NCBI GenBank assembly: GCA_963839175.1
Contig: CAWIUB010000039.1
Location: 1-64,000 of the forward strand
Length of the DNA: 64,000 bases
DNA from: CAWIUB01 sp963839175
Lineage (GTDB): Bacteria > Actinomycetota > Actinomycetes > Mycobacteriales > Jatrophihabitantaceae
Direction: 5' to 3'
Shown here: positions 10,501-17,830 of the stretch, piece by piece
How positions within the stretch are numbered: the first letter of the stretch is position 1
Layout of the letters: each line of letters begins with the position of its first letter
The notes under the pieces: generated by a model
What the model saw: the letters and a program-made list of their open reading frames with translations, nothing else
Told to the model about the DNA's origin: nothing
The model's database searches: none
Position numbers and translations under genes: made by a program

Positions 10501-11083
10501 TCGCGACGCCCAACAGCACCTCGACGCCTGGGCGACCCGGTGGGCGGAGGTCTTCACCGGCAACGACCTCGAGCTGCAGGGGCTGCGTCAGTGTCCCGGC
10601 GGCTACCGGTCCAACGTCCGCCAGGTCGCCGACGCCCTCTACCAGCACGCGCAACGGCTCGCCGCCGCCGACCACCCCGAGCACGCCGCGCGGCTGCGTG
10701 GCGCGGAACGGGCCTGCGAGGAGTACGACGCGGCAGCGGCCGCCTACCACCAGGCCCGCCGCGAACTCGAACAGCTCTCCCACCAGCCCGTCTACGACAC
10801 CGGCGCCGCCGAACAGATCCCCGACCTCACCCAACGCATCGAGGTCGCACGACACCGCCTCAGCCGCGCCGACCAGCGCGTCGACCAGCTCGCGACCGAC
10901 CGGGCGATCACCAGCCAGCCCGATCCCCAGACGCTGCTCGAGGCCGCGGAAGCTTCCTGGGCTGCCGAGCAGGTCGCCGCCTACCAGCACGCGGCGTTCG
11001 GTCCGTCCAGCCCCTTCCGGTCACCGCGACCCGAGCCCCACCCGACCCAGCAGATCGACCACGGCCCCAGCATGAGCCGATAA
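7550..11083 (+). CDS. MobF-family conjugative relaxase with TraA-like helicase domain
   Basis: This is a 1,177-residue protein that would nick the transfer origin, stay bound to the 5' end and unwind the DNA. The relaxase domain has a tyrosine-containing N-terminus (NYLEADRSRADDYYLAEG) and the metal-binding three-histidine motif DPHRHLHLQV near residue 163. The helicase part has Walker A GAAGAGKTTT near 458, Walker B LLLVDEAGML near 540 and a C-terminal UvrD-like motif GYGAQGNTTTEAH near 776. Beyond about residue 880 the sequence is rich in Ala, Arg, Glu and Gln and probably forms long coiled coils. I chose ATG 7550 (MHGGVKVYRGAP) because homologous relaxases begin close to this motif; a GTG at 7505 in the same frame has a G-rich stretch before it and cannot be excluded. 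It has no frameshift, unlike most genes to its left. Confidence 0.85.
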   Translation: MHGGVKVYRGAPSAARNYLEADRSRADDYYLAEGTGIARRFTAGPDAPMVELAALSGDGYEGWVAGLDPETGEPRGRLRTDGQAVRFVEVTINGPKSWSLAAELHADVAVAYEAAQDRAAAQVIGWLARHATTRIGPRGAQVAVPVERLEAVTVRHYTSRSGDPHRHLHLQVSARVFAAGKWRGLESVAFRDSIGAINGIGHAAVACDPDFRAALAAHGYSLTPDGEVEQLAPFVGAFSKRTAQIATLLDRYEAGWRADHPGVEPGPKLRRAWDARAWAEDRPDKVIPRSGEELRQRWLGELAELGYRDRDKAVQLALPLTGQLDRDAAAAEVLTRLGAGRSAWNAADVHGQVEQLLARTGIVTDPAVRGELAEDLTTRAVELCVSLREQPSPEHVRALTSRHVLDVEADLVARLAARGAAAVAPVEPASVNGLDAGQRAAVTALAGDARLVVVEGAAGAGKTTTLAAAREALAARGGHRLLVVTPTLKAAQAATAEVGTRAGSAAWLAWQHGWRWDQTGAWTCTPTVPTREAVLRRGDLLLVDEAGMLDQDTARALVTIADEAGARVAVVGDRHQLPAVGRGGVLDLAHRWAHPDASIDLDTVHRFVHTVDSRTVPDTEYAQLSLAMRAGENPAAVFDALHARGQIAVHAGEVERRDALAARLAATQPDGVTTSMVVDTREHAAMLNAVIRNRLVAAGAVNNHRVAVATEGQRIGAGDLIVTRRNDATLGVANREAWTVTRVHRDGRLTVTDTEHGTRELTADYVRKHVELGYATTGYGAQGNTTTEAHLVLTDTTTAAAAYVAMTRGHEGNTAHLIVDDVDDAREQWITAFSRDRADLGPSHARDVAARAASGYTPAPQPADPGRLADVLHELPDAWSARLTAHWQLQRLQERLERVQGQAAWEAHCQQTLTPLEAERDATRVAAQRAEQAAAGRAADLTARAEQHAARLRQSWDADLAGADQAARTLAAGPSRLGVHRGRVRDAQQHLDAWATRWAEVFTGNDLELQGLRQCPGGYRSNVRQVADALYQHAQRLAAADHPEHAARLRGAERACEEYDAAAAAYHQARRELEQLSHQPVYDTGAAEQIPDLTQRIEVARHRLSRADQRVDQLATDRAITSQPDPQTLLEAAEASWAAEQVAAYQHAAFGPSSPFRSPRPEPHPTQQIDHGPSMSR

Positions 11084-11401
11084 GTCCTCGCCACGAGCCG
11101 ACACCCGGCACCGAACCGTCGCACGTAGTCGATGGAAGCCCCGATACCGCGCCCGTGTACCGAAGGACCGGCACGCGGCACCAGGCCAAGTTGTCCAAAG
11201 CCGGAGCCTGATGCGCCTACCGGGGTTGCACGAGCCGCGCCGTCTGAACCGGCAACGACAGGAAGGAGCCGCCGACGACCGTCGACGACGATCACGAATC
11301 GGTCACGATCGTAGATCGACTGTCACTTCTCTACCCCACCACGCGCATGTCCGAAGTGAAGACACCTGCCACCCAATGAGCCGGCGAAAGGACACACCGA
11401 C
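11084..11401. other. Intergenic stretch between relaxase and excisionase
   Basis: 318 bases without a recognisable gene. Short open frames are present but have no supporting motif. An AAAGGA-like ribosome binding site (about 11387-11392) near the end belongs to the excisionase start at 11402. Confidence 0.5.
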
Positions 11402-11635
11402 GTGAACGACGACCTGCACCCGCGCGATGACGGAAGGCGCACCATGGACGACCGTCTCCTCAGCATCAGTAAAGTCGCCGAGATACTCGGCGTGACCGTC
11501 GCCACCCTGCGCTGGTGGATCCACAACGGCACCGCACCGGACCACTTCAAGATCGGACGCCACATCAAGTTCCTCGAAAGTGATGTCCTGCGATGGCTTG
11601 AAGCCCGGCGCCGGCGCGGCGGCACCGCCGCCTGA
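11402..11635 (+). CDS. Excisionase-like helix-turn-helix protein
   Basis: This 77-residue protein has the MerR/AlpA-type winged helix of phage and ICE excisionases: LLSISKVAEILGVTVATLRW followed by WIHNGTAPDHFKIGRHIKF and a basic tail ARRRRGG. Such proteins bend attachment-site DNA and bias the integrase towards excision, and some also regulate the relaxase gene. The GTG at 11402 follows an AAAGGA-type ribosome binding site; an internal ATG at 11444 would still keep the whole domain. It lies 61 bases upstream of the integrase in the same direction, the usual xis-int arrangement. Confidence 0.75.
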   Translation: MNDDLHPRDDGRRTMDDRLLSISKVAEILGVTVATLRWWIHNGTAPDHFKIGRHIKFLESDVLRWLEARRRRGGTAA

Positions 11636-11696
11636 GATCACGCCGGGCTGTCGGCAGCGCGGGCACAATCGGTCAATCTGCAGCGGAGGAGGCGGC

Positions 11697-12839
11697 ATGG
11701 CGAGCATCGAGAAGCGCACACGCGACGGCCGGGTGCGCTGGTACACGCGCTACCGGGATCCCGCCGGCAATCAGCGGACGAAGACGTTCGATCGCAAGGT
11801 TGACGCCGAGCGCTACCTCATGACCGTAGAGTCCTCGAAGCTGACCGGGTCGTACATCGACCCGGCCGCTGCGCGTATCACCGTGGGCGTGTGGGCATGG
11901 CGGTGGCTCGACGGGCAGACACATCTCAAGCCGTCGACGCGCGAACGGTATGCGGGCATACTCCGCGCGCACGTCGAACCGCGATGGGGATCGACGAGAC
12001 TCGCCGACGTCAGCCACAGCGCAGTCCAGGCGTGGATCTCCGATCTCGCGTCGCAGCGATCAGCAGCGACAACACGCAAGGTCCATCGTGTCCTATCCCT
12101 CGTTCTAGCTGCGGCGGTCAAAGACGATCGACTCGTCCGGAATCCGGCTGCCGGAATCTCGCTACCGCGCGTGAATGCGAAGGAGCGCATGTACCTGAGC
12201 CATGAGGAGGTCCACCAGCTCGCCGAAGCCTGCAGTCCTTACCGCCTCGTCGTGTTGTTCCTCGCTTACACCGGCGTCCGATTCGGAGAGATGGCCGCGC
12301 TGCGCGTAGGTCGCCTCGACCTCATGCACAGACGTGCGATTATCGCCGAGTCGGTCACGCTAGTGCGTGGCGTGCAGACCTGGGGTACGCCGAAAGGCCA
12401 CGAGCGCCGCGAGGTACCCATCCCCCGCTTCCTCGTCGACGAACTCGCCGCGCACGTCGCGAGTCGCGACCCGGACCAGCTCGTATTCACCGGAGTCAAG
12501 GGCGGCGCTTTGCGCGCCCAGGTGTTCCAGCGAGCGGTGCTCAGCGAGACGGCGGAGGCGCTCGGGCTCGGCGGGCTGCACCCGCACGCCCTGCGGCACA
12601 CCGCGGCGTCGCTGGCGATCGCGTCCGGCGCGAACATCAAGGTCGTGCAACAGATGCTCGGTCACAAGTCCGCGACAATGACGCTCGATCTGTACGGTCA
12701 TCTGTTCCCCGACCAGCTAGACGAGGTTGCCGACCGGATGGATGCTGCGGCTCGTTCGCTCTCCCTTCTGACCACGGGCCGCGCGTCAGTAACACCGATC
12801 GCAGCGCAAATTCGGTACCACAGGAACCCAAGAGGCTAA
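11697..12839 (+). CDS. Tyrosine recombinase/integrase
   Basis: A site-specific integrase of 380 residues. The ATG at 11697 follows a strong GGAGGAGG ribosome binding site, so I prefer it to an upstream in-frame extension. Residues 1-60 resemble an arm-binding AP2-like domain (RWYTRYRDPAGNQRTKTF), followed by a SAM-like core-binding domain and the catalytic domain. The catalytic set is visible: Arg in TGVRFGE (about residue 193), HPHALRH (about 294-300), the later His in GHKSATM, and the nucleophile Tyr in TLDLYGHLF (about 332). It would join element and chromosome attachment sites together with the upstream excisionase. No damage is visible, so it is probably active. Confidence 0.9.
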   Translation: MASIEKRTRDGRVRWYTRYRDPAGNQRTKTFDRKVDAERYLMTVESSKLTGSYIDPAAARITVGVWAWRWLDGQTHLKPSTRERYAGILRAHVEPRWGSTRLADVSHSAVQAWISDLASQRSAATTRKVHRVLSLVLAAAVKDDRLVRNPAAGISLPRVNAKERMYLSHEEVHQLAEACSPYRLVVLFLAYTGVRFGEMAALRVGRLDLMHRRAIIAESVTLVRGVQTWGTPKGHERREVPIPRFLVDELAAHVASRDPDQLVFTGVKGGALRAQVFQRAVLSETAEALGLGGLHPHALRHTAASLAIASGANIKVVQQMLGHKSATMTLDLYGHLFPDQLDEVADRMDAAARSLSLLTTGRASVTPIAAQIRYHRNPRG

Positions 12840-13219
12840 AAGGCCGACACCGCAAGCCTCTGCGAAGATCGTTGCTGCCACGGTCACTCGAGTGGGAGGA
12901 CTCAGCGTGCGGGTCGGGGTTTACGTCGACGCGTTCAACCTCTACTACGGCGCCCGCACCCTGTGCGGACGCGGCACGCCGGGTTGGCGTTGGCTCGACA
13001 TCCGCACGCTCGTCAGCGACGTGGTCGCCGCTCAGGTCAGCTGGGTCGGTTCCGCCGTGACGCGGGTCGTCTACTGCACCGCTCGCATCGATGCCGTAAT
13101 CAACCCTTCGGGGCACGCCGACCAAGACGTGTACCTGAAGGCGCTGCTTGCCAGCGGGAGCGTCGACCACATCGAGTACGGCCACTACGTATCGCGCGTC
13201 AAGCAGGCTGTGCTCGCCA

Positions 13220-13234
13220 CTAGGTGGCTGGTGT
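13220..13234 (+). repeat. Left IS end: CTAG target copy plus inverted repeat
   Basis: CTAGGTGGCTGGTGT: CTAG (13220-13223) followed by the 11-bp terminal repeat (13224-13234). It matches the right end exactly in reverse complement. Confidence 0.85.
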
Positions 13235-15255
13235 CGAACGGCTGTCTGAGGGGGTGACCGCTGACGGCGGAGTGCCGGTGGGCCGGTGTCGCGGCGCCTG
13301 GGTCGAGTTGAGCGCGACCTGCGATCGGTGCTGCTGTGAGCGATTTGCGGTGGCGGTGAGGTGGTGGCGGCCGCTTGTGGCTGCCGGGTACGGCGTTGTG
13401 CTGCCTGGATCGGCCTATCCGGCCGCTGTGGCCCATCCTTGGTTCGGCGTGCCGGCCACGGCGAGCGCGGCCAGGCGTGCGAGGTTGACGGCGGCGGCGA
13501 GCAGGGCGAAGTCGGCGGCGACCTTGGTCTGTCCGCGGACCCGGGCGCGCCTGCCGCCGTGGTGGCGGCGCATCAGGTGCCCGATCTTGCGTTCCACTTT
13601 GGGTCGGGTGGCGCGGTAGTCGGCGACCCAGTCCGGGTCACGCTGCCGGTGCCGTGCGTGGGCGAGTTGCTGCTCATACGGGCCGATGCCGATGCTGCGC
13701 CCGCCAGCGGCCTTGGTGCACTGCTCGCGCAGCGGGCAGCCGGTGCAGGCCTGGCCGAAGCTGGCGGTGCCGGCCCCGTCGGCACCGCGGCGGATCGGCG
13801 CGGTGTTCCCGGCGGGACAGGTCACGCTGTCCTGTTCGAGGTCGATGTCGAAGCGGTCCTTGCTGAACAACCCGCCCGCGGCGACCGGCTGCTGGGTCTT
13901 GCACTTGGACTCGATCCCGGCTTGGTCCAGCCGGTCGTGGAACTGTCCGGTGCCGTAGGCGTTATCGCCGTAGACACTGGCCTGATCCGAGCCGGCGTCG
14001 CTACCGGCATCACCGGCCTGCCCAGAGTCGCTGCCCGGCGCGGCCTCGCCGGCGGTATCGGATGCCTCGACGACCTCGTCAGCAACCCCATCGGTGCCGG
14101 TGCCGGTGTCGGTGGCCTCGCCGGTGTCGGTGGCCTCGCCGGTGTCGGTGTCGTGGTCGGTGTCGTGCTCGTCGAGCAGGTCTGCGATGAGGTCTTCGGC
14201 GACGCTGGCGTCCCCGGCGTTACCGGCGCTCACCGTGGTGGCGGTGATGATCTCGGTGTCGGGGTCGATGCCGACATGCCCCTTGTAGCCGTCGAAACCG
14301 CGCGCCGCGGTCTTGTGCCCGTGCCGGGTCTCGGGATCCACGGTGGAGATCACCCGGTCTTTGGCGACCCGCCGGGCGATCCGGAACACCCCGGCCTCGT
14401 CGCGGTCGAGGTCTTGGCCGAGCACGGTGGCCAGCAACGCCGCGGCCTGGGCCACCGCGTCGGTGAGTTCTCTGCCGTCCAGCACCGCCAGCAGCGCCAT
14501 GCCGTCGCGGGCCAGCGCGTCGACCAGCTCGGCCCGCGCGTCCGGGTCGTCGTAGTCACACACCGGCTTGCCCGCAGCGACGTAGTCGTCATCACGCCCC
14601 AGCACCGCCCGGAGCTCGCCGGCCAGCTCGCTGTCTGCGGCTTTGAGCAGCCCCCGGATCGCCGAGCGGACCAGGGTGACGGTGTCCATCGTGGCGACCG
14701 CGTCATACAACGCTGTGGAGTCCAGCACCCGCCGCCGGCCCACCAGCCCGGCCGCCTTGGCCACCTCGAGCACCATGTCGAAGATCCGGTCCGGCGCGGC
14801 CGAGCCGGCCAGCCGGGCGCGCATGTCCACCAGCACTGTGTGCACGAACCCCGGGTAGTCGAAATCCAGCCCGCCCGCCGCGTACTTCCACCGCGCGTCG
14901 AAGCAGAACCGGTCGGCCGCCTCCCGGTCGCTGCAGCCCTCGATGCGTTGCAACACCATCACCACCGCCACGATCTGAGGCGGCACGCTGCGTCGGCCCA
15001 CATCGGTGAACAGGTCGGCGAACATCTCATCGGGGAACAGCCGGTGACACTCCCGGTGCAGCAGCCCGTAGATCGACTCCGGTCCGACCCGGCCGTCACA
15101 GAACCCGGCCGTGGACCGGAACAAATCAGCCTGCCTCGGCGCCAGCCCCAACGTCACGACTCACCCCGGCAACCACGTCCCTGCGGCATAGGCACATGCT
15201 CCCAGAGATGATCAACAAGACGCGGCACCGCCACGCGACGAAAAACACCAGCCAC
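13224..15255. mobile_element. IS1182-type insertion sequence, complete
   Basis: The element is about 2.03 kb, with one transposase gene on the minus strand. Its ends are perfect 11-bp inverted repeats (GTGGCTGGTGT left, ACACCAGCCAC right), flanked on both sides by CTAG. If CTAG is counted as part of the ends the repeats are 15 bp. Deleting the element plus one CTAG restores the interrupted NYN gene in frame, which supports CTAG as a 4-bp target duplication. The transposase frame is open, so the insertion may be recent. Confidence 0.85.
13415..15157 (-). CDS. IS1182-family transposase
   Basis: This 580-residue DDE transposase has the usual N-terminal helical domain (GLLHRECHRLFPDEMFADLF, IVAVVMVLQRIEGCSDREAA), a first catalytic Asp in VLDSTALYDA, the motif GFDGYKGHVGIDPDTEIITA with the second Asp, and the C-terminal zinc-like cluster CTGCPLREQC and KVERKIGHLMRRHHGGRRAR near the last catalytic region. 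It would cut and move the element through the 11-bp ends. The starting codon is GTG at 15157. Between about residues 330 and 400 lies a low-complexity acidic insert rich in Asp, Thr, Gly and Glu, partly made of perfect 18-bp tandem units (14106-14141), unusual for a catalytic core and probably a flexible spacer. Confidence 0.85.
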   Translation of the reverse strand: MTLGLAPRQADLFRSTAGFCDGRVGPESIYGLLHRECHRLFPDEMFADLFTDVGRRSVPPQIVAVVMVLQRIEGCSDREAADRFCFDARWKYAAGGLDFDYPGFVHTVLVDMRARLAGSAAPDRIFDMVLEVAKAAGLVGRRRVLDSTALYDAVATMDTVTLVRSAIRGLLKAADSELAGELRAVLGRDDDYVAAGKPVCDYDDPDARAELVDALARDGMALLAVLDGRELTDAVAQAAALLATVLGQDLDRDEAGVFRIARRVAKDRVISTVDPETRHGHKTAARGFDGYKGHVGIDPDTEIITATTVSAGNAGDASVAEDLIADLLDEHDTDHDTDTGEATDTGEATDTGTGTDGVADEVVEASDTAGEAAPGSDSGQAGDAGSDAGSDQASVYGDNAYGTGQFHDRLDQAGIESKCKTQQPVAAGGLFSKDRFDIDLEQDSVTCPAGNTAPIRRGADGAGTASFGQACTGCPLREQCTKAAGGRSIGIGPYEQQLAHARHRQRDPDWVADYRATRPKVERKIGHLMRRHHGGRRARVRGQTKVAADFALLAAAVNLARLAALAVAGTPNQGWATAAG

Positions 15256-15259
15256 CTAG
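15245..15259 (-). repeat. Right IS end: inverted repeat plus CTAG target copy
   Basis: ACACCAGCCACCTAG: the right terminal repeat (15245-15255) followed by the second CTAG (15256-15259). After it the NYN reading frame continues. Confidence 0.85.
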
Positions 15260-15676
15260 CGACCCTCGCACCAAGAGACCGGTCATCGTCCGACCCCAGT
15301 GGCCGGTGGTCGTCCAGGACGCTAACCGAAAGCCGGTCCACAGCGGCCAGTTCCTCGTCTCCTACCTGCACCAGGAAGAGAAGGGCAGCGACGTGAACGT
15401 CGCCGCTCATCTGCTCTCGACGTGCTGACGGGACAGGTCGACGCGGCGGTCGTCATCTCAAACGACAGCGATCTACGCTTCCCCATCCAGCATGCCCGCA
15501 ACCGTGTGCCCGTCGGCACCGTCAACCCAGCCGGTGGCCTTCATGCCGGCGATCTTCGAGGCCGCCCCGGCGACGGCGTCGGGAACCACTGGTGGCGCCG
15601 CCTCACAGCCGCCGACCTCCGCGCGCACCAACTTCCCGACCGGGCTGGCAGATACACCAAGCCAGCCGACTGGTAG

Positions 15677-16004
15677 ACGGCAGTGCCGTCAGGAATACGT
15701 GCGCTCGGCGGCGCGCTACACTGATTGCGAGACTCACCCGGTCCCTCGTGGGTCGGGTTTTCTTCTTGCCCGGGCCAGACACCGTTGTTGCGAGCGGACG
15801 CGGCGTCTGCGCCCGAGGAGCGCGAGGCCCAAGCGCCACGGTCGTCCGGCCGGGTTTCGGGCTCACTTCCTGAAACTCAGCGCAATGGGCGTAACCAAGC
15901 GTGCCATCGATGTCGGCGGCGTACCGCGCGCGCGACTCGTTCTGGTGTGTACCCGTTGTGTACCAGGCCTCGATCATGCCGGCGCTCGGAAGATTCGGAT
16001 ATGA
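15677..16004. other. Intergenic stretch with a possible short leader RNA
   Basis: About 330 bases with no convincing gene between the broken NYN gene and the tRNA hairpin. A -10-like TACACT at 15717-15722 is followed about seven bases later by GACTCAC...GTGGGTC, a 7-bp stem with a G.T pair, and then GGGTTTTCTTCTT. Promoter, hairpin and T-run could make a very short RNA, or be the remains of a leader whose gene was lost. A minus-strand frame here is not recognisable. Confidence 0.35.
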
Positions 16005-16033
16005 CTGAACCCCCCGAGATTCGGGGGGTTCAG
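16005..16033 (-). terminator. Perfect hairpin downstream of the tRNA genes
   Basis: CTGAACCCCCCGA, a 3-base loop and TCGGGGGGTTCAG make a 13-bp perfect stem six bases beyond the 3' end of tRNA-Glu. No long T-run follows on the minus strand, but the stem is strong enough to act as a terminator or 3'-processing barrier for the tRNA transcript. Confidence 0.65.
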
Positions 16034-16038
16034 CGGCG

Positions 16039-16111
16039 TAGCCCCGAGCGGATTCGAACCGCCGCTACCGCCTTGAGAGGGCGGCGTCCTGGGCCACTAG
16101 ACGACGGGGCC
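16039..16111 (-). tRNA. tRNA-Glu (anticodon CTC)
   Basis: This 73-nt cloverleaf has acceptor arms GGCCCCG and CGGGGCT (G.T first pair), the anticodon loop CTCTCAA inside CCGCC/GGCGG, the T-loop TTCGAAT and discriminator A. CCA is not encoded. It reads GAG codons. Its 3' end faces the accessory region on the left, making it a likely former attachment site. Confidence 0.95.
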
Positions 16112-16136
16112 CCAGAAACTTCCAACCGGTGTAGCG

Positions 16137-16208
16137 CTGGGGTACCAGGACTCGAACCTAGACTAACTGAACCAGAATCAGTTGGGCTGCCAATTACCCC
16201 ATACCCCA
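16137..16208 (-). tRNA. tRNA-Gln (anticodon CTG)
   Basis: This 72-nt cloverleaf has acceptor TGGGGTA/TACCCCA, anticodon loop TTCTGGT between ACTGA and TCAGT, T-loop TTCGAGT and discriminator G. CCA is not encoded. It reads CAG codons. It lies 25 bases from tRNA-Glu and downstream of gltX on the same strand; together with gatCAB elsewhere in the window this suits synthesis of Gln-tRNA through Glu-tRNA-Gln. Confidence 0.95.
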
Positions 16209-16384
16209 CCACGGCCCGTTCGGGATACCCGATCAGGCCGAATAAGCATTCTACCCGCCCGCGTCGGGCGGGCCGTATAGCTGCCCGCCTAGACCACGCT
16301 TTGCCTGCCGAACCGGTGTGGGTGGACCGGTTGCAGCCGCGCAGCGCAGGCAAAGCGACCGGTCGTGGCTTCCCGGAAGGTGCC

Positions 16385-17830
16385 TCACGACGCGGCTGCG
16401 CGCAGCCGGCGCAACGACCGCTCGCGGCCGAGCAGTTCCAGCGATTCGAACAGCGGCGGCGACACCGTCCGGCCGGTGACGGCGACCCGGACCGGGCCGA
16501 ACGCGTCGCGCGGTTTGAGCCCGAGCCCGTCGACCAGCGAGGCCTTGAGCCCATCTTCGATCGATCCGGCAGACCACGTGGGCAGCGCCTCGAGCGCGAG
16601 GATTGCGGCCGCCAGTACGATCTGCCCGTCGGAGCCGAGCTGCTTGGCCGCGGCTGCCTCGTCGACCATGAATTGCGACTCGTTGACGAACAGGAACCGC
16701 AACATGTCGGCACCTTCGCGCAAGGTCTGGATCCGGGTCTGGACAAGCGGGGCGGCGGCGGCAACATCCGCCGGGGTGGCGGACAGCCCGGCGCGAGCGA
16801 GATAGCTGCCCAGCCGTCCCGCGAAGTCATCGACCGGCAGTAGCCGAATGTGCGCGGCGTTGATCGCCTCGCACTTCTTCGGGTCGAAGCGGGCCGGATT
16901 GGCGTTGACGTCGGCGATGTCGAACGCGGTGACCATCTCGTCCAGCGAGAAGATGTCGCGGTCGTCGGCGATGGACCAGCCGAGCAGCGCGAGATAGTTC
17001 AGCAGTCCCTCGGGCAGGTAACCCTCCTCGCGATACAGGTTCAGCGAGGACTGCGGATCGCGTTTGGACAATTTCTTGTTGCCCTCGCCCATGACGTAGG
17101 GCAGATGACCGAACTGCGGCGTCTGCTCGGCCACGCCGATGTCGATGAGGGCGCGGTACAGCGCGAGCTGCCGAGGTGTCGAAGGCAGCAGGTCCTCACC
17201 GCGCAGCACGTGGGTGATGTGCATCAACGCGTCGTCGACCGGGTTCACCAGCGGGTAGAGCGGCTCGCCGTTTGCGCGAAGTACGACGAAATCCGAGACG
17301 GCGTCAGCAGCGAAACTGACCTCGCCGCGAACGAGGTCGGTCCAGCTGATGTCCTCGCCGGGCATCCGCAGCCGCAGCACCGGTGAGCGACCTTGGGCCT
17401 TGTAGGCCCGGCAGGCCGCGTCCGACAAGTCACGGTCGAAGTTGTCGTATCCGAGCTTGGGGTCGCGGCCGGCCGCCCGATGCCGCGCCTCGGTCTCTGC
17501 GGGCGTCGTGAAAGACTCGTACAGGTGGCCGGCCGCCCGCAGCTTGGCCACCACGTCGGCGTAGATCGCACGACGCTCGCTCTGCCGGTACGGCGCGTAG
17601 GGTCCGCCCACCTCGGGGCCCTCGTCCCAGTCGAGGCGCAGCCAGCGCAACGCGCCCAGCAGATCGCGATAGGACTGCTCGGAGTCGCGCGCAGCGTCGG
17701 TGTCTTCGACCCGGAACACGAACGTGCCGCCGACGTGCCGCGCGTACGCCCAGTTGAACAGGCAGGTCCGGATCAGCCCGACGTGCGGATTCCCCGTGGG
17801 CGACGGGCAAAACCGCACCCGGACCGTCAT
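16385..17830 (-). CDS. gltX: Glutamate--tRNA ligase
   Basis: A 481-residue class I aminoacyl-tRNA synthetase that charges tRNA-Glu and, in bacteria that use GatCAB, also tRNA-Gln. The HIGH motif appears as PSPTGNPHVGL (residues 10-20) and the KMSKS motif as KLSKRD near residue 252; the adjacent VEDTD and the anticodon-binding C-terminal half are complete. The ATG at 17830 overlaps the TGA of the upstream FAH-family gene by four bases (ATGA), so the two are translationally coupled. tRNA-Gln and tRNA-Glu follow on the same strand 176 bases downstream, so enzyme and substrate RNAs are physically linked. Length and motifs are normal. Confidence 0.95.
   Translation of the reverse strand: MTVRVRFCPSPTGNPHVGLIRTCLFNWAYARHVGGTFVFRVEDTDAARDSEQSYRDLLGALRWLRLDWDEGPEVGGPYAPYRQSERRAIYADVVAKLRAAGHLYESFTTPAETEARHRAAGRDPKLGYDNFDRDLSDAACRAYKAQGRSPVLRLRMPGEDISWTDLVRGEVSFAADAVSDFVVLRANGEPLYPLVNPVDDALMHITHVLRGEDLLPSTPRQLALYRALIDIGVAEQTPQFGHLPYVMGEGNKKLSKRDPQSSLNLYREEGYLPEGLLNYLALLGWSIADDRDIFSLDEMVTAFDIADVNANPARFDPKKCEAINAAHIRLLPVDDFAGRLGSYLARAGLSATPADVAAAAPLVQTRIQTLREGADMLRFLFVNESQFMVDEAAAAKQLGSDGQIVLAAAILALEALPTWSAGSIEDGLKASLVDGLGLKPRDAFGPVRVAVTGRTVSPPLFESLELLGRERSLRRLRAAAS

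Larger units (their letters stand above)
7471..12839. mobile_element. Core of a probable integrative mobilisable element
   Basis: Three genes on one strand (MobF relaxase-helicase, excisionase-like HTH protein, tyrosine integrase) form the minimal set for excision, strand transfer and integration. No type IV coupling protein, FtsK-like translocase, replication initiator or mating-pair gene was found, so the element would need a helper. The nearby tRNA-Glu, whose 3' end faces the element, is a plausible integration target, but no duplicate of the tRNA 3' end was found, so the attachment sites and true borders remain unknown. Confidence 0.5.
12907..15676 (+). pseudogene. NYN-domain (PIN-like) nuclease gene split by an IS element
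   Basis: The 5' part starts at GTG 12907, eight bases after GGAGG, and encodes MRVGVYVDAFNLYYG with the first catalytic Asp (residue 8) of NYN/DUF88 nucleases. It runs to LAT at 13221, where an IS begins. The 3' part resumes at 15260 with DPRTKRPVIVRPQWPVVVQ and EEKGSDVNVAAHLL. Joining the two through a single CTAG gives an unbroken frame. A second lesion, a frameshift near 15415, separates AAHLL from DVLTGQVDAAVVISNDSDLR, which carries the C-terminal Asp pair; this frame then runs to the stop at 15674-15676. NYN proteins are metal-dependent RNases. Position beside the integrase suggests it was element cargo or the flanking gene. It cannot be functional now. Confidence 0.8.

Noticed and set aside
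8108..10990. A 960-codon open frame antisense to the relaxase
   Set aside because: Long but low-complexity Gly/Val-rich translation, fully explained by third-position GC of the relaxase gene.
14100..14170. Possible CRISPR-like repeats
   Set aside because: The units are 18 bp and contiguous without spacers, and they encode part of the transposase. No cas genes are present.
13361..15211. A 616-codon frame antisense to the IS transposase
   Set aside because: No motif or start signal; shadow of the transposase gene.
15729..15763. infC-type leader or known riboswitch
   Set aside because: Hairpin and T-run resemble generic attenuators, but no infC start or conserved riboswitch core could be found downstream.
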